Below, one piece after another: positions 61,504 through 64,000 of a stretch of DNA of 64,000 nucleotides. Both the position numbers and the translations under genes were made by a program. Origin of the DNA: Tethya wilhelma. Its lineage: Eukaryota; Porifera; Demospongiae; Tethyida; Tethyidae. The stretch spans positions 7,578,453 to 7,642,452 of the forward strand of contig CAXIPT010000003.1 of the NCBI GenBank assembly GCA_964030475.1. The letters run 5' to 3'. The notes below the pieces were generated by a model that was given only the letters and a program-made list of their open reading frames with translations, did not search any database and was not told the origin of the DNA. Numbering within the stretch: the stretch's first letter is position 1; every line of letters starts with the position of its first letter.

Positions 61504-63817
61504 ATGGATGAGAGCAGTAACTTGCTAATTCACTCTAATAATGAAGCTACCAGTACCCCAGCCACAACAGATGACGAGTCACCAAGTGAAGAGACAAAGA
61601 CAGTCCAAGATGCCAAAGAGCTAGAAAAATTTTTAAAACAGAGTGGTTTTGGATTCTTCCACGTTGTCCTCCTGTTAGTGATAGGACTGGCAACAGCTGC
61701 TGATGCTGTAGAAATATTTGGAGTGTCCTTTGTAGTTCCAATTGCCGAAGATGACCTTGATTTGAGTACAGCAGATAAAGGATGGTTGGATGCCAGCATT
61801 TTTATTGGTAGGATTTTTGTACACAGCTGTACTTGGTGTTAAGGTTGTGTGTTTTTTGGTAGTCTGTGTTTGGTGTCCCAGAGACCAGAGTTTACAAATT
61901 TATGCTATCTCACTGATTGGGCCTTACTCATGAACACATCCATGGCTTCAAAAAGAGGTCACCTTCCCTTTTTATTTAATTATTCTTTTCATGCTAATTT
62001 TAGGGATGCTCATTGGTAGCTACCTGTGGGGTACATTGGCCGATGCCTTTGGCAGGAAGGTGACTCTGATGACAGCCATGTTGCTGAATGGTGTCTGTGG
62101 GCTCGTGTCAGCAATGAGTCCGAACTTTGAATTTTTTCTTATCTTTCGACTTCTGAGTGGAATTGGGTGAGTTGTAGACATAGTACTGTGGGAAAGCTTG
62201 TAGACTATAACTTTCACATTTCATGATGAGCTCTGTGATTTAAAGTTATCCATAAAAGCTTCCCACACTACAATATAACCTCATGCAGTCACATACATGC
62301 TATGTCATGCACTTGTACAGAGTTGGTGGGTCTCAGCCTATAGTCTTTGCATATGTTAGTGAATTCTTTACTGAGAAGCAGCGAGGTCCAATGATCATTC
62401 TCCTTGCTGCTTGCTGGCAGCCTGGGATCATCTTCACTGGTAGGTGATGGCTCAAAACAGTTGGTTCTTATTTATTCTCCTCTCCCTTGTCTACTGCACA
62501 GCCTTCTTGGCTTGGACTCTGCTTGGCATCGATGGACCTCATCAAGAGATTGATTTCTACATTGGTCACCTTCACTTTGTTCCTTGGAGACTGTTTTTGA
62601 TTATTTGTACATTTCCAGCATTTGTGTCATCTCTCTCCCTCATCTTCATGCCAGAGTCCCCAGCATACCTGTTTCATGTGAGTGTCGGTGATTGAACTGT
62701 CCACTTGTCAAGTGTATTCGTGTTGATAATAGTGTGCCTCTCATACAGACAAGGAAGATAAAACAGTTACACAAAGTGCTAAAGAAAGTAAAGCGAGTCA
62801 ACAGGCTGTGCCCTTTTTGCCAGTGTGGAAATAAAGATGTAAGTAGTTTTATCTCTGATGTGCTCTGATCTGAATTTCTGTGCACCATTATATGTAGTCA
62901 ATAATACAAACCATGATGTAACTATAGGAAGAATACCCGCTAGACAGTGAAGAAGTTGAAATCCCTCCAAACCAGGAGAAAACAGTCCTCGAAAGTGAAA
63001 AGGAATCCGTGGATAACAGTTGCTGCTCTGTAGATGCTGCAGATAAGCATAGGGTCCTCCCTGATGCATACGTTAGTGGAACGTGTGGGTTATTGAAGAT
63101 GAAAGCAAGGAAGGTATACAATAATAGTATAATATGCATAAAAGAATGTTTGTGTCAGATTGATTGTGCTTTCTGTTTCTGAGACTCAGTTTAGTCTCAC
63201 AGAGTCATGTCATTGAATGAAGGCACCGATGGTGCACAAGCCTCGGTACACTAGTGCATTTATACGCATATGCTGTGTAAAAGACTGAGTGTATCATAGC
63301 TACATGTGTGAGTGTATCAAGAAAACTAATCCAACAAGGCTAAGGTTAGCCACAAAGTTCTGTGATGAAGCAGAACAAGTCACAGACTATGCATCAGTAG
63401 CTCCTATACTTGCTCATCATCCACTGACCACACAGAAAATTTTATGCACGCAAATACATCTATATTATAATTATGTGCTTACATAGCAAGCAGGCCAACT
63501 TCTGTCTGTCTTGCCAAGCAACACAGTGAACATCTGAATTTCAACACTGATTCTAGAAAATACACACCAGTTAATAGGCGTTTTCTCGAAGCTAAGCGCT
63601 CAAAGAAGCACAAAAGCCTCAAATATCAGCAACCACAGCATTTTGGACAGCAAAAAATATATTTCTACAAGATCATTCAAATTTATCAGCATAAGTACAA
63701 TCAATTTTATCGCTAGAGCTGCCTTTCTTGAGATTTCAATGGAAACAGACCGACAGACACACAAGATGACCACCGTAATCCGCAAAGCACGTGCCGAGGC
63801 TTCATAAGCATATTTGG

Positions 63818-63857
<40 letters not shown>

Positions 63858-64000
63858 CACACACACACACACAATGTTTGTACATTCTCGCTATGGCTCA
63901 GATACTAACTGCCACTCTTGGACTGTTCAGATGGAATTATTTGAGGGCAACATTGCTGCTGATTATTATCTGGTTTACACAATCATTTGGGTCAGTCTTC
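61504..64000 (+). CDS. SV2/SVOP-like major facilitator transporter, 3' truncated
   Basis: Partial MFS carrier of the SV2/SVOP-like group. Exons: 61504-61807, 62004-62166, 62321-62439, 62502-62677, 62749-62838, 62928-63113, and 63931 to beyond the window, all in phase. I chose the ATG at 61504 (GCCATGG context); the open frame extends upstream without an ATG. An acidic Ser/Thr-rich cytosolic N-terminus precedes TM1 (FFHVVLLLVIGLATAADAVE). The MFS loop 2-3 motif is SYLWGTLADAFGRKVTLM; RLLSGIGVGGSQPIVFAYVSEF and MPESPAYLFH are further family signatures. The central cytosolic loop (exons 5-6) contains CPFCQC. The last visible exon begins MELFEGNIAATLIIIWFTQSFG, a new TM. Substrate unknown. Confidence 0.9.
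63222..63803. mobile_element. Non-autonomous TIR element, AAGCCTCGG type, copy 2
   Basis: The left end GGTGCACAAGCCTCGG and the right end GTGCCGAGGCTT are inverted. The interior block AAGCTAAGCGCTCAAAGAAG...AAAAGCCTCAAAT matches 32780-32820. It lies in the last visible intron of the SV2-like gene. Confidence 0.6.
63822..63872. repeat. (CA)n microsatellite
   Basis: CA run with interruptions about 60 bp upstream of the acceptor of the SV2-like exon at 63931. Confidence 0.9.

Overview
The window looks like a metazoan nuclear contig, most likely from a demosponge (Amphimedon-like). The evidence is AT-rich DNA, many short GT-AG introns, animal gene families (SLC9 exchanger, DNA polymerase kappa, TRMT10, Asteroid/ASTE1, SV2-like carrier) and death-fold signalling proteins of the kind expanded in sponges. 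The species is an inference. No bacterial operon, CRISPR array, rRNA or convincing tRNA was seen.

Region 1 (608-38112, minus): one long Na+/H+ exchanger gene. Its membrane-domain exons are packed into 33.5-38.1 kb. The tail exons are spread over 33 kb of introns full of CA/GA microsatellites, MITE-like palindromes and a 1.7-kb tandem duplication. A single n at 33818 sits where exons for several transmembrane segments should be.

Region 2 (38244-43129): a compact TRMT10-type tRNA methyltransferase (minus) starts only 131 bp upstream of the exchanger ATG. It is divergent from an eight-exon DNA polymerase kappa gene (plus).

Region 3 (43273-59296) is the most unusual part. A CARD-death domain-death domain reading unit lies on plus at 43.3-45.5 kb, and an ankyrin-repeat/death-domain gene lies on plus at 53.0-59.3 kb. 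The splice phases at 45488 and 53021 match, so they may be one gene. Inside the 7.5-kb gap, on minus, is a two-exon gene joining a CARD to an AIG1/GIMAP-like GTPase. It is bracketed by two direct copies of a ~1-kb element, each ending in a ~110-bp inverted repeat. A kappaB-like palindrome lies 41 bp before the first CARD-gene ATG. The likely theme is innate-immune or cell-death signalling; this is inferred from domains only.

Region 4 (59413-64000): an intronless ASTE1 gene (minus) is divergent from an SV2/SVOP-like transporter (plus), which runs off the end of the window. Exon coordinates are hand-called from splice consensus and reading phase, without transcript evidence.
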